From: an uncultured Eubacterium sp.
GTDB lineage: Bacteria; Bacillota_A; Clostridia; Lachnospirales; Lachnospiraceae
Direction of reading: 5' to 3'
Length of the DNA: 26,901 nucleotides
Assembly (NCBI GenBank): GCA_910589045.1
Contig: CAJUSH010000042.1
Location: 1 to 26,901, forward strand
The position numbers and the translations under genes are program-made. Below the pieces are notes generated by a model that made no database searches, was not told where the DNA came from, and worked only from the letters and a program-made list of their open reading frames with translations. Position 1 is the first letter of the stretch; every line of letters starts with the position of its first letter. Below are positions 6,280 through 15,141 of this stretch, piece by piece.

Positions 6280-7749
6280 ATGATTTTAAAGACGCTTTTG
6301 GAGCGCGTGGATTATACCTGCCTGCAGGGCAGCGACGAGACGGAGGTGAAGCAGCTCGTCTACGATTCGAGAAAGGCCGGCGCGGGGGATGTGTTTGTCT
6401 GTATCAGAGGCGCGGCGGCAGACGGCCACGGCTTTGCAGGGCAGGTGTGTGCGCAGGGCGCGGCGGCGCTCATCGTGGAGGAGGAGGTGCAGGTGCCCGA
6501 TGACGTCACCGTCATACGGGTGGCAGACACACGTTATGCACTTGCAGAATTGTCTGCGGCCTACTTCGGGCATCCGGCAGAACGTTTAAAGACCATCGGT
6601 ATTACCGGGACAAAGGGCAAGACCACCACGACCTATATGATCAAATCAATTCTGGAGCATGCGGGCTATCGCGTGGGGCTGATCGGCACGATTGAGACGA
6701 TCATCGGTGACTGTCGGGAGCCTGCGGTGAACACGACGCCGGAGTCTTATAAGATCCAGGAGAGCTTCCGGAAAATGGCGGATGAAGGGCTGGATGCGGT
6801 AGTTATGGAGGTGTCCTCCCAGGGGCTTATGATGCACCGCGTCGCGGGCTTTACCTTTGATATCGGTATCTTTACAAATCTGGAGCCGGACCACATCGGG
6901 CCGAACGAGCACGCCTCCTTTGAGGAGTATCTGTCATGCAAGGCGATGCTGTTTCGTCAGTGCAGGCTTGGCATCGTAAATGCGGACGATGCGCATACAC
7001 AGGCGCTGCTGGAGGGGCATACGTGCGAGCTGGAGACGTACGGCTTTTCCGCGGATGCCGATCTGCGGGCGGAGGATGTGGAGCTGATTTCCGGTGCCGG
7101 CTTCCTCGGCGTGCGCTATGCGCTGAAGGGGCTGTTGGACTGCGGCATCGAGATCCATGTGCCGGGGCGCTTCAGCGTGTACAATTCCCTGACGGCAATT
7201 GCCGTCTGCCACCATTTCGGCGTGGGGGAGGACGATATAAAGGCGGCGCTGCGGGAAGCGAAGGTCAAGGGGCGCATCGAGCTGGTGAAGGTTTCCGATG
7301 ATTTCACGCTCATGATCGACTATGCGCATAACGCCATGAGTCTGGAGAGCCTGCTGTCCACCCTGAAGGAATACAGGCCGGGGAGGCTGGTGTGTCTGTT
7401 CGGATGCGGCGGCAACCGCTCGAAGCTGCGCCGCTATGAGATGGGCGAGGTGAGCGGACGCATGGCGGACCTGACGATTATCACCTCCGACAATCCGCGG
7501 GACGAGGAGCCCCAGGCGATCATCGACGATATCAGGATCGGTATCGGAAGGACGGCAGGGCGCTATGTGGAGATCGCGGACCGCAAGGAGGCGATTCGTT
7601 ATGCAATTGCAAACGGACGTCCCGGGGATGTGATTGTGCTGGCGGGCAAGGGACACGAGGACTATCAGGAGATTAAAGGTAAGAAGTACCACATGGATGA
7701 GCGGGAGCTGATCGCGGAGGTGGTGGAGGAATTAGGAGGCAGCCGCTGA
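6280..7749 (+). CDS. murE: UDP-N-acetylmuramoyl-tripeptide synthetase (DAP-adding type)
   Basis: An ATP-dependent cytoplasmic ligase that adds the third amino acid to UDP-MurNAc-L-Ala-D-Glu in peptidoglycan synthesis. The 489-residue length is normal. The N-terminal domain has VYDSRKAGAGDVFVCIRG (27-44), the ATP loop is GTKGKTTTT (110-118), NTTPES follows, and the C-terminal domain carries DNPR at 404-407, the meso-diaminopimelate-type motif. The ribosome site AGGAGG overlaps the stop of the PilZ gene, so the two are co-transcribed. It is not followed by murF or mraY, unlike the classical dcw cluster; whether the genome holds a second murE cannot be seen from here. The next gene, priA, starts 70 bases later. 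Confidence 0.93.
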   Translation: MILKTLLERVDYTCLQGSDETEVKQLVYDSRKAGAGDVFVCIRGAAADGHGFAGQVCAQGAAALIVEEEVQVPDDVTVIRVADTRYALAELSAAYFGHPAERLKTIGITGTKGKTTTTYMIKSILEHAGYRVGLIGTIETIIGDCREPAVNTTPESYKIQESFRKMADEGLDAVVMEVSSQGLMMHRVAGFTFDIGIFTNLEPDHIGPNEHASFEEYLSCKAMLFRQCRLGIVNADDAHTQALLEGHTCELETYGFSADADLRAEDVELISGAGFLGVRYALKGLLDCGIEIHVPGRFSVYNSLTAIAVCHHFGVGEDDIKAALREAKVKGRIELVKVSDDFTLMIDYAHNAMSLESLLSTLKEYRPGRLVCLFGCGGNRSKLRRYEMGEVSGRMADLTIITSDNPRDEEPQAIIDDIRIGIGRTAGRYVEIADRKEAIRYAIANGRPGDVIVLAGKGHEDYQEIKGKKYHMDERELIAEVVEELGGSR

Positions 7750-7819
7750 TCTGCGGTGCAGCGGACAGGGTGTTGGGCGGCAGAAGGCGGCCGCTGCCTT
7801 ATATAAGGATTTGTGATAC

Positions 7820-10039
7820 ATGTACGCGGATATCATTATCGATATTTCACAGGAAAAACTGGATAAAATATTTCAATACCGGATACCGGAGGCTTTGCTG
7901 GACCGGCTTACGGTCGGGATGCAGGTGCGGGTGCCCTTCGGGGGCGCAAATGTGGCCCGTACCGGCTATGTGGTAGATATTACCGACGAGACGGACTACG
8001 ATGTGACGCGGATCAAGGAGATTTGCGGCATCGTGGAGCACTCGGTCCCCATCGAGTCGCAGCTTATTGCACTGGCGGCGTGGATGCGCCGCAATTACGG
8101 CGGCACGATGAATCAGGCGCTTAAAACGGTGCTTCCGGTAAAAACAAAGGAGCGGCTGCGCCAGAAGCGGACGGTGGAGCTGCGCATCGGTATGCCGGAG
8201 GCAAAAAGCCTGCTGGAGGAGCAGCGCAGGCTTCACCACACGGCACGGGTGCGGCTGCTGGAAGCGCTGCTTGTGCATCCGCAGATCGATGCTGCGGTCA
8301 TAAGGCAGAAGCTGAACATTACGGCGTCGGTGCTGAAAAGCATGGAGGAGCAGGGCGTTATCCGCATCCGCTGTGAGGACTGCTACCGCGACCCGGTGGC
8401 GCATCTCACGCGAAAGCCCTACGATATCGTTCTAAACGAACAGCAGCAGGCGGTGGTGGATGCCATTGACGGGGATTTTCAGGCGGGGACTTACGGGACG
8501 TATCTTTTACAGGGCGTGACGGGCAGCGGAAAGACCGAGGTTTACATGGAGCTGATCGCGCGCGCCGCAAAATCGGGCCGCGCATCCATCGTGCTCATTC
8601 CGGAAATCGCGCTCACCTTTCAGACGGTGATGCGCTTTTACAGCCGGTTCGGGGAGCGCGTGAGCATTCTGCACTCGCGTCTCTCGCAGGGGGAGCGCTA
8701 CGACCAGTTCCTGCGGGCGAAAAACGGGGAGCTGGATGTGATGATCGGGCCGCGCTCGGCGCTCTTTACGCCGTTTTCGAAGCTTGGCTACATTATTATA
8801 GACGAGGAGCATGAGGGCAGCTACAAGTCCGAGACCGTTCCCCGCTACCACGCGCGGGAGACTGCGATGGCGCGTGGGCAGATGGCGGGGGCGAGCGTGG
8901 TTTTGGGCTCTGCGACTCCCTCCCTTGAAAGCAGCTACCGCGCCGCCGGAGGGCAGGTGCGGCGCTTTTATCTGAAGGGGCGGGCAAAGGCGGGACAGCT
9001 CGCGGAGTGCTATGTGGAGGATCTGCGCGCGGAGCTCAAAAGCGGGAACCGCTCCATTTTAAGCCGCAGGCTGCAGCGCTTGATGGAGGAGCGGCTTTTG
9101 CGCCGGGAGCAGATCATGCTCTTTTTGAACCGGCGGGGGATGGCGGGCTTTGTATCCTGCCGGGAATGCGGGGAGGTGATCAAGTGCCCCCACTGCGACG
9201 TGTCCCTTTCCCTGCATGCTGACGGCATGCTAAAATGCCATTACTGCGGCTATGAGACGGCGAAGGCGCAGGTCTGTCCGGCCTGCGGCTCCAAATACAT
9301 CGGCGGGTTTCGCGCCGGAACGCAGAAGATCGAGGAGCTGGTGAAGCAGCGCTTCCCGGATGCGCGGGTGCTCCGCATGGATTACGATACGACCCGCACG
9401 AAGGACAGCTACGAGCAGATCTTGTCCGCGTTTGCAAACGAGGAGGCGGATATTCTGATCGGCACGCAGATGATCGTGAAGGGTCATGATTTTCCGAAGG
9501 TGACGCTGGTAGGGATTCTCGCGGCGGACCTTTCCCTGGGCGCGAGCGATTACCGGGCATCGGAGCGCACCTTCCAGCTGCTCACCCAGGCGGCGGGGCG
9601 CGCAGGGCGGGGCGCGATACCCGGCGAGGTGGTGATACAGACGTATCAGCCGCAGCACTATGCGATAGAGGCGGCAAAAAAGCAGGATTATGAACAATTT
9701 TATGAGCAGGAGCTTGCGTATCGAAAGCTGATGTGTTATCCTCCCGTATGGAATCTGCTTTTGATTGCGGTGGCGTCAAAGCAGGAGGAGCAGGCGGCTG
9801 CCTGCAGCGAGGCGCTGGGCGCGCTGCTTTCGGAGCGTTATCCGGACCTGGCGGTCATCGGGCCGACGGAGGCCCTGATCCCGCGCGTCAATGATATTTA
9901 CCGCAGGGCGCTCTACGTCAAGTGCGGGGATTACGAGCGGCTGGTGTGCGCCAAGGATGAGATGGAGCGTCTGCTTCGGGCGCGTACCTGGCAAAGGACG
10001 AGCGTACAGTTTGATTTTAATCCAATGAATGGGTTTTAG
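7820..10039 (+). CDS. priA: Primosomal replication restart helicase PriA (N')
   Basis: A superfamily 2 3'-5' DNA helicase that recognises stalled forks and reloads the replisome. At 739 residues it is of normal size. Seen: an N-terminal 3'-DNA-binding domain (YADIIIDISQEKLDKIFQY), a winged-helix region, Walker A GVTGSGKT with K238, the DEEH box (328-331), an eight-cysteine zinc module starting at C447 (CRECG, CPHC, CHYC, CPAC), and helicase motifs V/VI (GTQMIVKGHDF, QAAGRAGRG). The ATG at 7820 has a modest AAGGAT ribosome site. It is in line with murE upstream and def downstream (20 bases). Confidence 0.97.
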   Translation: MYADIIIDISQEKLDKIFQYRIPEALLDRLTVGMQVRVPFGGANVARTGYVVDITDETDYDVTRIKEICGIVEHSVPIESQLIALAAWMRRNYGGTMNQALKTVLPVKTKERLRQKRTVELRIGMPEAKSLLEEQRRLHHTARVRLLEALLVHPQIDAAVIRQKLNITASVLKSMEEQGVIRIRCEDCYRDPVAHLTRKPYDIVLNEQQQAVVDAIDGDFQAGTYGTYLLQGVTGSGKTEVYMELIARAAKSGRASIVLIPEIALTFQTVMRFYSRFGERVSILHSRLSQGERYDQFLRAKNGELDVMIGPRSALFTPFSKLGYIIIDEEHEGSYKSETVPRYHARETAMARGQMAGASVVLGSATPSLESSYRAAGGQVRRFYLKGRAKAGQLAECYVEDLRAELKSGNRSILSRRLQRLMEERLLRREQIMLFLNRRGMAGFVSCRECGEVIKCPHCDVSLSLHADGMLKCHYCGYETAKAQVCPACGSKYIGGFRAGTQKIEELVKQRFPDARVLRMDYDTTRTKDSYEQILSAFANEEADILIGTQMIVKGHDFPKVTLVGILAADLSLGASDYRASERTFQLLTQAAGRAGRGAIPGEVVIQTYQPQHYAIEAAKKQDYEQFYEQELAYRKLMCYPPVWNLLLIAVASKQEEQAAACSEALGALLSERYPDLAVIGPTEALIPRVNDIYRRALYVKCGDYERLVCAKDEMERLLRARTWQRTSVQFDFNPMNGF

Positions 10040-10059
10040 GTTTAAGGAGGTAAACGGAA

Positions 10060-10530
10060 ATGGCATTGCGTCAGATTCGCATCCACGGGGATGCGATATT
10101 GAGTAAAAAATGCAGGGAGATCAAGGAGATGACACCGCGGATCAGGGAGCTGATCGACGATATGCTTGACACGATGTATGACGCCAGCGGCGTGGGGCTT
10201 GCGGGCCCTCAGGTCGGGGTGCTAAAGCGGGTGTGCGTGATCGATATCGGCGACGGTCCTATCGTTATGGTGAACCCGGTTTTAATTTCCTCGGACGGGG
10301 AGCAGACCGGGGATGAGGGATGCCTAAGCCTGCCCGGCAAGGCGGGACAGGTGACGCGGCCCAACCATGTGGTCGTGCGCGCGATGGATGAAAACATGGA
10401 GGAACGCATACTGGAGGGCGAGGAGCTTCTGGCGCGTGCCATGTGTCATGAGATCGAGCATCTGGACGGACATATGTACACCGAGAAGGTGGAAGGGCCG
10501 CTTCACGATGTGACCTATGAGGACGAATAA
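10060..10530 (+). CDS. def: Peptide deformylase
   Basis: A metal-dependent enzyme that removes the formyl group from nascent proteins at the ribosome. The 156-residue product has all three family motifs: GVGLAGPQVG, EGCLS with the metal ligand C88, and HEIEH with H130, E131 and H134. A strong TAAGGAGG site precedes the ATG. It sits between priA and fmt; the def-fmt pairing joins the enzymes that remove and add the formyl group. The short form without a long insertion is typical of type 1 bacterial deformylases. Confidence 0.97.
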   Translation: MALRQIRIHGDAILSKKCREIKEMTPRIRELIDDMLDTMYDASGVGLAGPQVGVLKRVCVIDIGDGPIVMVNPVLISSDGEQTGDEGCLSLPGKAGQVTRPNHVVVRAMDENMEERILEGEELLARAMCHEIEHLDGHMYTEKVEGPLHDVTYEDE

Positions 10531-10587
10531 AACGGCTTGCTCTGAGAAAACCGTGCGGCCGGGCAGACACAAAAAGGAGGTAGGTTC

Positions 10588-11514
10588 ATGCGGATTATTT
10601 TTATGGGAACGCCGGATTTTGCGGTGGGGACACTGGAAGCCCTCATACAGGCCGGGCATGAGATCGTGCTGGCGGTGACGCAGCCGGACAAACCGCAGGG
10701 AAGAAAGCAGACACTTGTGGCGCCGCCGGTAAAGACGGCGGCAGAGGCGCACGGCATCCCGGTTTTTCAGCCGCGGCGTGTGAGGGAGCCTTCCGCGCTT
10801 GCGGAGCTCAAAAGGTATGAGCCGCAGCTGATTGTCGTGGCTGCCTTCGGACAGATTCTGCCGAAGGAGCTGCTGGAGCTGCCGCCCTTTGGCTGCATCA
10901 ACGTGCACGCGTCGCTGCTCCCGAAGTACCGGGGCGCGGCGCCCATCCAGCGGGCGATTCTAAACGGCGACGCGGTTACGGGCGTAACGATCATGCGGAT
11001 GGACGAGGGGCTTGACACCGGTGATATGATCGCGAAAAGAGAGGTTGCGATCGCGCCGGAGGATACCGGGGGAACGCTCTTTAATAAGCTGGCAGAGGCG
11101 GGGGCAAGGCTCTGCGCAGAGACGATTCCCGCCATCGCGGACCGGACCGCCGTCTATACGCCGCAGGATGATGCAGAGGCGACGAAGGTCGGACAGATTT
11201 CAAAGCAGGACGGCTGGATCGACTTTAATCGACCGGCAGGGGCGATCGAATGTCAGGTGCGTGGTTTAAATCCGTGGCCCAGCGCGTATACTACCTTTAA
11301 CGGGAAAACGTTGAAGATCTGGTCGGCAGGCATCCGGGAGGGCGGCGGCGCGCCGGCAGGCACCGTTGTGTTCCTGGAAAAGGACTGCTTCGGCGTGCAG
11401 ACGGGGGACGGCGTTCTCGTGTGCCGCGAGGTGCAGCTGGAGGGAAAAAAGCGTATGGATGCGGGCGCTTTCCTGCGGGGAAATGCGCTTGAGGTCGGTA
11501 CGCTGCTCGGGTGA
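10588..11514 (+). CDS. fmt: Methionyl-tRNA formyltransferase
   Basis: It transfers a formyl group from 10-formyl-tetrahydrofolate to Met-tRNA(fMet) for translation initiation. The 308-residue protein has the N-terminal formyltransferase fold (MRIIFMGTPDFAV) and catalytic residues N105, H107 and D143 within INVHASLLPKYRGAAPI and MDEGLDTGDM. A C-terminal OB-like tRNA-binding domain follows. AAAGGAGG precedes the ATG. A 57-base gap separates it from def. Immediately after its stop lies a perfect 26-bp palindrome. Confidence 0.97.
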   Translation: MRIIFMGTPDFAVGTLEALIQAGHEIVLAVTQPDKPQGRKQTLVAPPVKTAAEAHGIPVFQPRRVREPSALAELKRYEPQLIVVAAFGQILPKELLELPPFGCINVHASLLPKYRGAAPIQRAILNGDAVTGVTIMRMDEGLDTGDMIAKREVAIAPEDTGGTLFNKLAEAGARLCAETIPAIADRTAVYTPQDDAEATKVGQISKQDGWIDFNRPAGAIECQVRGLNPWPSAYTTFNGKTLKIWSAGIREGGGAPAGTVVFLEKDCFGVQTGDGVLVCREVQLEGKKRMDAGAFLRGNALEVGTLLG

Positions 11515-11515
11515 T

Positions 11516-11541
11516 GCATCCTTTGCGGCCGCAAAGGATGC
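11516..11541. repeat. Perfect 26-bp palindrome after fmt
   Basis: GCATCCTTTGCGG (11516-11528) is followed directly by its exact reverse complement (11529-11541), starting one base after the fmt stop. As RNA it would form a stable hairpin with a tetraloop. No T-run follows on either strand, so it is not a standard terminator. Confidence 0.85.
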
Positions 11542-11636
11542 CAAAAGCAAGGCATGTGCCGGTGCGGTGTGTCTGTCCGGATTTTGCAGATGCATCATCC
11601 CGGTGCGGAATGTGAGAAAGCGAGGTAACGATAAAT

Positions 11637-12356
11637 ATGATGCCCTACGGATATGGATACGGGTTTTTCTGGGACCCGACTTATTTTCTGGTTGTCATCG
11701 GAGCGGTCATCTGCATGCTCGCATCTGCGCGGGTAAGGACGACCTACAGCAAATATGCGCGTTTTCAGAGCATGAGCGGCATGACGGGCGCGCAGGCGGC
11801 AGATCGGATTTTGCGCGCGGCAGGTATTTACGATGTGGAGATCCGGCATGTGCGGGGCCATCTGAGTGACCACTACGACCCGCGCAATAAGACGCTCAAC
11901 CTCTCGGATGACGTGTATGCGTCACGCTCGGTGGCGGCGATCGGCGTGGCGGCTCATGAGTGCGGGCATGCGATTCAGCACGATGTGGGCTATGTGCCCC
12001 TGAATCTGCGCAGCGCCATCGTCCCGGTGGCAAATATCGGCTCGATGCTGGCATGGCCGTTGATTTTGGTGGGCCTGCTGTTTACCAGCGGCACGGGGAG
12101 CTTTCTCATCCAGCTTGGGATCATGGCGTTCTCGCTTGCGGTCCTTTTTCAGCTCGTGACGCTTCCGGTGGAGTTTAACGCTTCCGGACGGGCGCTTGTG
12201 ATGCTGGAGGATATGCACATTTTAAGTGAAAACGAGCTGCCGAAAACACGCAGGGTTTTGCGGGCGGCGGCACTTACCTATGTGGCGAGCGCGGCGGCTG
12301 CGATTTTGCAGCTGCTTCGGCTGGTAATTTTGTTTGGAGGGCGTGACCGTGACTAG
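11637..12356 (+). CDS. Neutral zinc metallopeptidase, membrane-bound (YugP-like)
   Basis: A 239-residue membrane protein of the zinc peptidase family that includes Bacillus YugP. An N-terminal membrane helix follows a Tyr/Gly-rich start (MMPYGYGYGFF). A soluble part with LSDDVYASRSVAAIGVAAHE follows, and the zinc site HECGH has H107, E108 and H111. Two or three C-terminal membrane segments complete it. The substrate is not known for the family. Two ATGs lie in tandem (11637 and 11640) after GCGAGGTAACG; which one is used cannot be decided. The stop overlaps the start of rsmB by 8 bases, so the two are probably translationally coupled. Confidence 0.88.
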   Translation: MMPYGYGYGFFWDPTYFLVVIGAVICMLASARVRTTYSKYARFQSMSGMTGAQAADRILRAAGIYDVEIRHVRGHLSDHYDPRNKTLNLSDDVYASRSVAAIGVAAHECGHAIQHDVGYVPLNLRSAIVPVANIGSMLAWPLILVGLLFTSGTGSFLIQLGIMAFSLAVLFQLVTLPVEFNASGRALVMLEDMHILSENELPKTRRVLRAAALTYVASAAAAILQLLRLVILFGGRDRD

Positions 12357-13740
12357 CGCAGGAAAAAAGGCCGGCGGGGGAGCACTGCCCGCCCGGACGG
12401 ACGGCAGAAAAGCGGGCACAGGGCAAGCCGGGCGCGCGGGCGTCAATGAGCGGGAGCTCGTGCTGGACATTTTGCTTTTGGTGACAAGGGACGGCGTGCA
12501 CTGCCATCTGGCGATGTCCGACGTGCTTGGTAAGCACCAGTATCTGGAGAAGCGCAGCCGCGCCTTTATCAGCCGTCTGGCGCAGGGTACGCTGGAGCGG
12601 ATGCTGGAGCTGGACGATGTGATCGACCGGTTTTCACGGACGCCGGTTAAGCGGATGAAGCCGGTCATCCGCTGCATTTTGCGCAGCGGGGTTTATCAGA
12701 TTTTGTATATGGACAGCGTAAGGGATGCGGCGGCCTGCGATGAGGCGGTGCGTCTGGCGCACAGGAAGGGCTTTTCCGGCTTGAAGGGCTTTGTGAACGG
12801 CGTATTGCGCGCGGTTGCCCGGGCAAATGCCGCCGGGGAGATGCCGGGCCCCGACGAGGAGACCTCGCCCGAGGAGTACGTATCGGTCCGCTACTCCGTT
12901 CCGCTTTGGCTGGTACGGAAGTGGGTGTCGGATTACGGTTATGCATGTGCAAAATCAATTTGTGCGATGTCCCTCGGGGAAAAGCCGACGGCGATACGGG
13001 TCAACACGGCGCGTATTTCCGCAGATGCGCTGAAAAAGGAGCTTGAGGCGGAAAAAATTACCGTCCGGGAATGGGAGGGCGGAGATGCACTGCTGCTTGA
13101 GGGGTATGATTACCTCGGAAAAATCCCGGGATTTTTGCGGGGTGATTTTTATGTGCAGGATGTCAGCTCCATGCAGGCGGTGCAGGCGGCAGGGGTACAG
13201 CCGGGCTGGTACATTATCGACGTGTGCGCCGCACCGGGCGGGAAGGCGATTCACGCGGCGCAGCTCATGGAGGGCAGCGGACATGTGCAGGCGCGGGATC
13301 TGACGGAGTACAAAGCGGAGCTGATTGCGGAAAACAAAGCGCGCTGTAAGGTGGAAAATCTCTCCGTCAGGGTCTGGGACGCCACCGTGGCGGACGAGCA
13401 GGCGCGGGAGCGGGCGGATCTTGTGATCGCGGATTTGCCCTGCTCGGGTCTTGGCGTGCTGCGGGGCAAGCCGGATATCAAGTACAACATGTCGCCGCAG
13501 CAGATGGAGGAGCTGTCCGTCCTGCAGCGGCGGATTTTGTCGGTAGTGCAGGGCTATGTAAAGCCAGGGGGCAGGCTGCTCTACAGTACATGCACCATAA
13601 ACCGCGGAGAAAATGAGGAGAATGCGGCATGGTTTGCCGAAAGCTATCCGGCGTTCAGGCTCGTAAGCGGGCAGCAGATCTTCCCGGACGAGGTGCGGGA
13701 CGGGTTTTATATTGCGGTGTTTGAGCGGTCGCCGCGGTAA
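12349..13740 (+). CDS. rsmB: 16S rRNA (cytosine-967-C5)-methyltransferase
   Basis: It methylates C967 of 16S rRNA using S-adenosylmethionine. The start is the GTG at 12349, eight bases after GGAGG, overlapping the end of the protease gene. That gives 463 residues. The first 30 or so are a low-complexity Gly/Ala/Lys extension absent from most family members. An NusB-like RNA-binding domain follows (ELVLDILLLVTRDG to about residue 160). The methyltransferase domain has the SAM loop CAAPGGKA, the motif IV cysteine C365 in DLPCSG (usually DAPCSG) and the motif VI cysteine C415 in STCT, spaced 50 residues apart as in E. coli. Next in the operon is rlmN. Confidence 0.94.
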   Translation: MTSAGKKAGGGALPARTDGRKAGTGQAGRAGVNERELVLDILLLVTRDGVHCHLAMSDVLGKHQYLEKRSRAFISRLAQGTLERMLELDDVIDRFSRTPVKRMKPVIRCILRSGVYQILYMDSVRDAAACDEAVRLAHRKGFSGLKGFVNGVLRAVARANAAGEMPGPDEETSPEEYVSVRYSVPLWLVRKWVSDYGYACAKSICAMSLGEKPTAIRVNTARISADALKKELEAEKITVREWEGGDALLLEGYDYLGKIPGFLRGDFYVQDVSSMQAVQAAGVQPGWYIIDVCAAPGGKAIHAAQLMEGSGHVQARDLTEYKAELIAENKARCKVENLSVRVWDATVADEQARERADLVIADLPCSGLGVLRGKPDIKYNMSPQQMEELSVLQRRILSVVQGYVKPGGRLLYSTCTINRGENEENAAWFAESYPAFRLVSGQQIFPDEVRDGFYIAVFERSPR

Positions 13741-13777
13741 CTGCGGGATTTTCGTTTGATTTAAGGAAAGCAAGGAA

Positions 13778-14827
13778 ATGATACAACTCTATGATTTGAA
13801 ATCGGCTTCCATAGAGGAGCTGGCGGTATATGTGTCCGCGCTCGGGGAGAAGCCCTTCCGTGCGCGGCAGATTTATGAGTGGATGCATGTGAAGCACGTC
13901 ACGTCCGTGGATGCGATGACGAATCTGCCGAAGGGCCTGCGGGAGCAGCTAAAGGAGCGCTGCAGCTTTACGGTGCTCACGCAGCTTGAGGTCCAGGTGT
14001 CGAAGCAGGACGGCACGCGCAAGTACCTCTTCGGGCTTTCTGACGGCAATGTGATCGAGAGTGTGTTCATGCGCTACCGGTACGGCAGCAGCGTGTGCAT
14101 CTCCTCCCAGGCGGGCTGCCGCATGGGCTGCCGCTTCTGTGCCTCCACGCTGGACGGGCTTGCGCGGAATTTGACACCCGGGGAGATGCTCGAGCAGATC
14201 TACCGTATCGGAGCCGATACGGGGGAGCGTATTTCCCATGTGGTGGTTATGGGAAGCGGGGAGCCGCTGGACAACTACGATCATCTGCTGCGGTTTTTGC
14301 AGCTTTTGACGGATGCGCACGGTCTGCACATGAGTCAGCGGAACGTCACGGTATCTACCTGCGGCATTGTGCCCCGCATCCGTCAGCTGGCGGATGAAAA
14401 GCTGCAGATCACGCTGGCACTTTCCCTGCACGCCGCAACCCAGGAGAAGCGCCGGGCGCTCATGCCGATCGCGGAAAAATATGAGCTGGCGCAGGTTATG
14501 GAGGCGTGCGATGATTATTTTGAGAAAACGGGGCGGCGCATGACCTTTGAGTATTCGCTGGTGGGCGGCGTCAATGACACCGACGGGGACGCAGCGCAGC
14601 TAGTGCGGCTCCTCAAGGGGAAAAACTGCCACGTCAACCTGATCCCGGTAAATCCGATCCGGGAGCGGGACTACGTGCAGTCGGCACGTCCTGCGGTGGA
14701 GGCATTTCAAAAAAGGCTGGAGCAGCAGGGGATCAGCGTGACGGTTCGCCGCGAGATGGGGCGTGATATAGACGGGGCCTGCGGACAGCTGCGCAGGCGG
14801 CATATGGCAGGTGCGGTTGAGAAGTAA
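13778..14827 (+). CDS. rlmN: Dual-specificity 23S rRNA A2503 / tRNA A37 C2-methyltransferase
   Basis: A radical-SAM enzyme that methylates C2 of adenosine 2503 in 23S rRNA, and A37 of some tRNAs. The 349-residue protein has the 4Fe-4S motif C114, C118 and C121 (CRMGCRFC), the methyl-carrying cysteine C335 in ACGQL near the C-terminus, and C107 in the CISSQ segment. TTTGAGGAAG-like spacing is not seen; the ribosome site is AAGGAA upstream of the ATG. The presence of C335 supports RlmN, though Cfr-like enzymes share the fold; gene context favours RlmN. It is the last gene before the inserted repeat element and the terminator. Confidence 0.95.
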   Translation: MIQLYDLKSASIEELAVYVSALGEKPFRARQIYEWMHVKHVTSVDAMTNLPKGLREQLKERCSFTVLTQLEVQVSKQDGTRKYLFGLSDGNVIESVFMRYRYGSSVCISSQAGCRMGCRFCASTLDGLARNLTPGEMLEQIYRIGADTGERISHVVVMGSGEPLDNYDHLLRFLQLLTDAHGLHMSQRNVTVSTCGIVPRIRQLADEKLQITLALSLHAATQEKRRALMPIAEKYELAQVMEACDDYFEKTGRRMTFEYSLVGGVNDTDGDAAQLVRLLKGKNCHVNLIPVNPIRERDYVQSARPAVEAFQKRLEQQGISVTVRREMGRDIDGACGQLRRRHMAGAVEK

Positions 14828-14852
14828 CATTATTATTGCTAATAGTGAACCG

Positions 14853-15014
14853 TAACCATTGTTACTATTCACGGCTCGGGAGCCGCTCATAGTAACGATT
14901 CGGGGCGATATTGAGAGTTTTGCTTCGCAAAAATCGCCCCTCACACCTGAATCATGTTCTTACGGACTGCGCAGTAAATGCGCATGCCTGCCCCGTGAAA
15001 AGTAACTAACCATT
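14853..15014. repeat. 8-bp direct repeats flanking the element (putative target duplication)
   Basis: TAACCATT at 14853-14860 and again at 15007-15014, abutting the terminal inverted repeats exactly on both sides. Confidence 0.65.
14861..15006 (+). mobile_element. MITE-like non-coding element, copy 1 (complete)
   Basis: A 146-bp element bounded by imperfect terminal inverted repeats: GTTACTATTCACGG (14861-14874) and CCGTGAAAAGTAAC (14993-15006), 13 of 14 matching. It is flanked on both sides by the direct repeat TAACCATT (14853-14860 and 15007-15014), as expected for an 8-bp target duplication. Internal hairpins are GTTACTAT/ATAGTAAC (14861-14868 and 14889-14896), GGGGCGAT/ATCGCCCC (14902-14909 and 14933-14940) and an imperfect one at 14964-14989. 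No open reading frame is inside. It lies between rlmN and the terminator. A second copy is found at the right edge. The left boundary carries an extra similar motif (14845-14856), so the exact end has some uncertainty. Confidence 0.75.
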
Positions 15015-15019
15015 ACCAT

Positions 15020-15057
15020 GCAAGCGGCGCATAATTTGTGCCGGCTTGCTTTTTTTA
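15020..15057 (+). terminator. Terminator of the PilZ-to-rlmN cluster
   Basis: The stem GCAAGC (15020-15025) with GCTTGC (15044-15049), extended by GGC/GCC pairing with a bulge, is followed by seven or eight T residues. The inserted element separates it from the rlmN stop by nearly 200 bases. Confidence 0.7.
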
Positions 15058-15080
15058 TGGCTGTGTGTTAGTATTATAAA
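15046..15080 (+). promoter_or_regulatory. Candidate promoter of the prpC-prkC operon
   Basis: TTGCTT (15046-15051), 17 bases and TAGTAT (15069-15074), with overlapping alternatives TATTAT and TATAAA up to 15080. The -35 would overlap the upstream terminator. The match is weak, but some promoter is expected after a terminator. Confidence 0.3.
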
Positions 15081-15141
15081 TAACTATGGGATATTGTGTT
15101 TATTTAGATCGGTATCCGAAAAGAAAGGCAGGCGATAAAGG

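Noticed and set aside
6934..7692. 252-codon minus-strand frame opposite murE
   Set aside because: Antisense shadow; murE is unambiguous and the frame has no start signals or family similarity.
12955..13773. 272-codon minus-strand frame opposite rsmB
   Set aside because: Rich in His, Arg and Pro with no motif, as expected for the antisense of a GC-rich gene; rsmB on the other strand has all catalytic motifs.
14821..15060. CRISPR array or riboswitch as an explanation of the hairpin-rich region
   Set aside because: There is no regular repeat-spacer pattern, and the presence of inverted ends, a flanking duplication and a second copy upstream of an unrelated gene fit a dispersed element better than a riboswitch.
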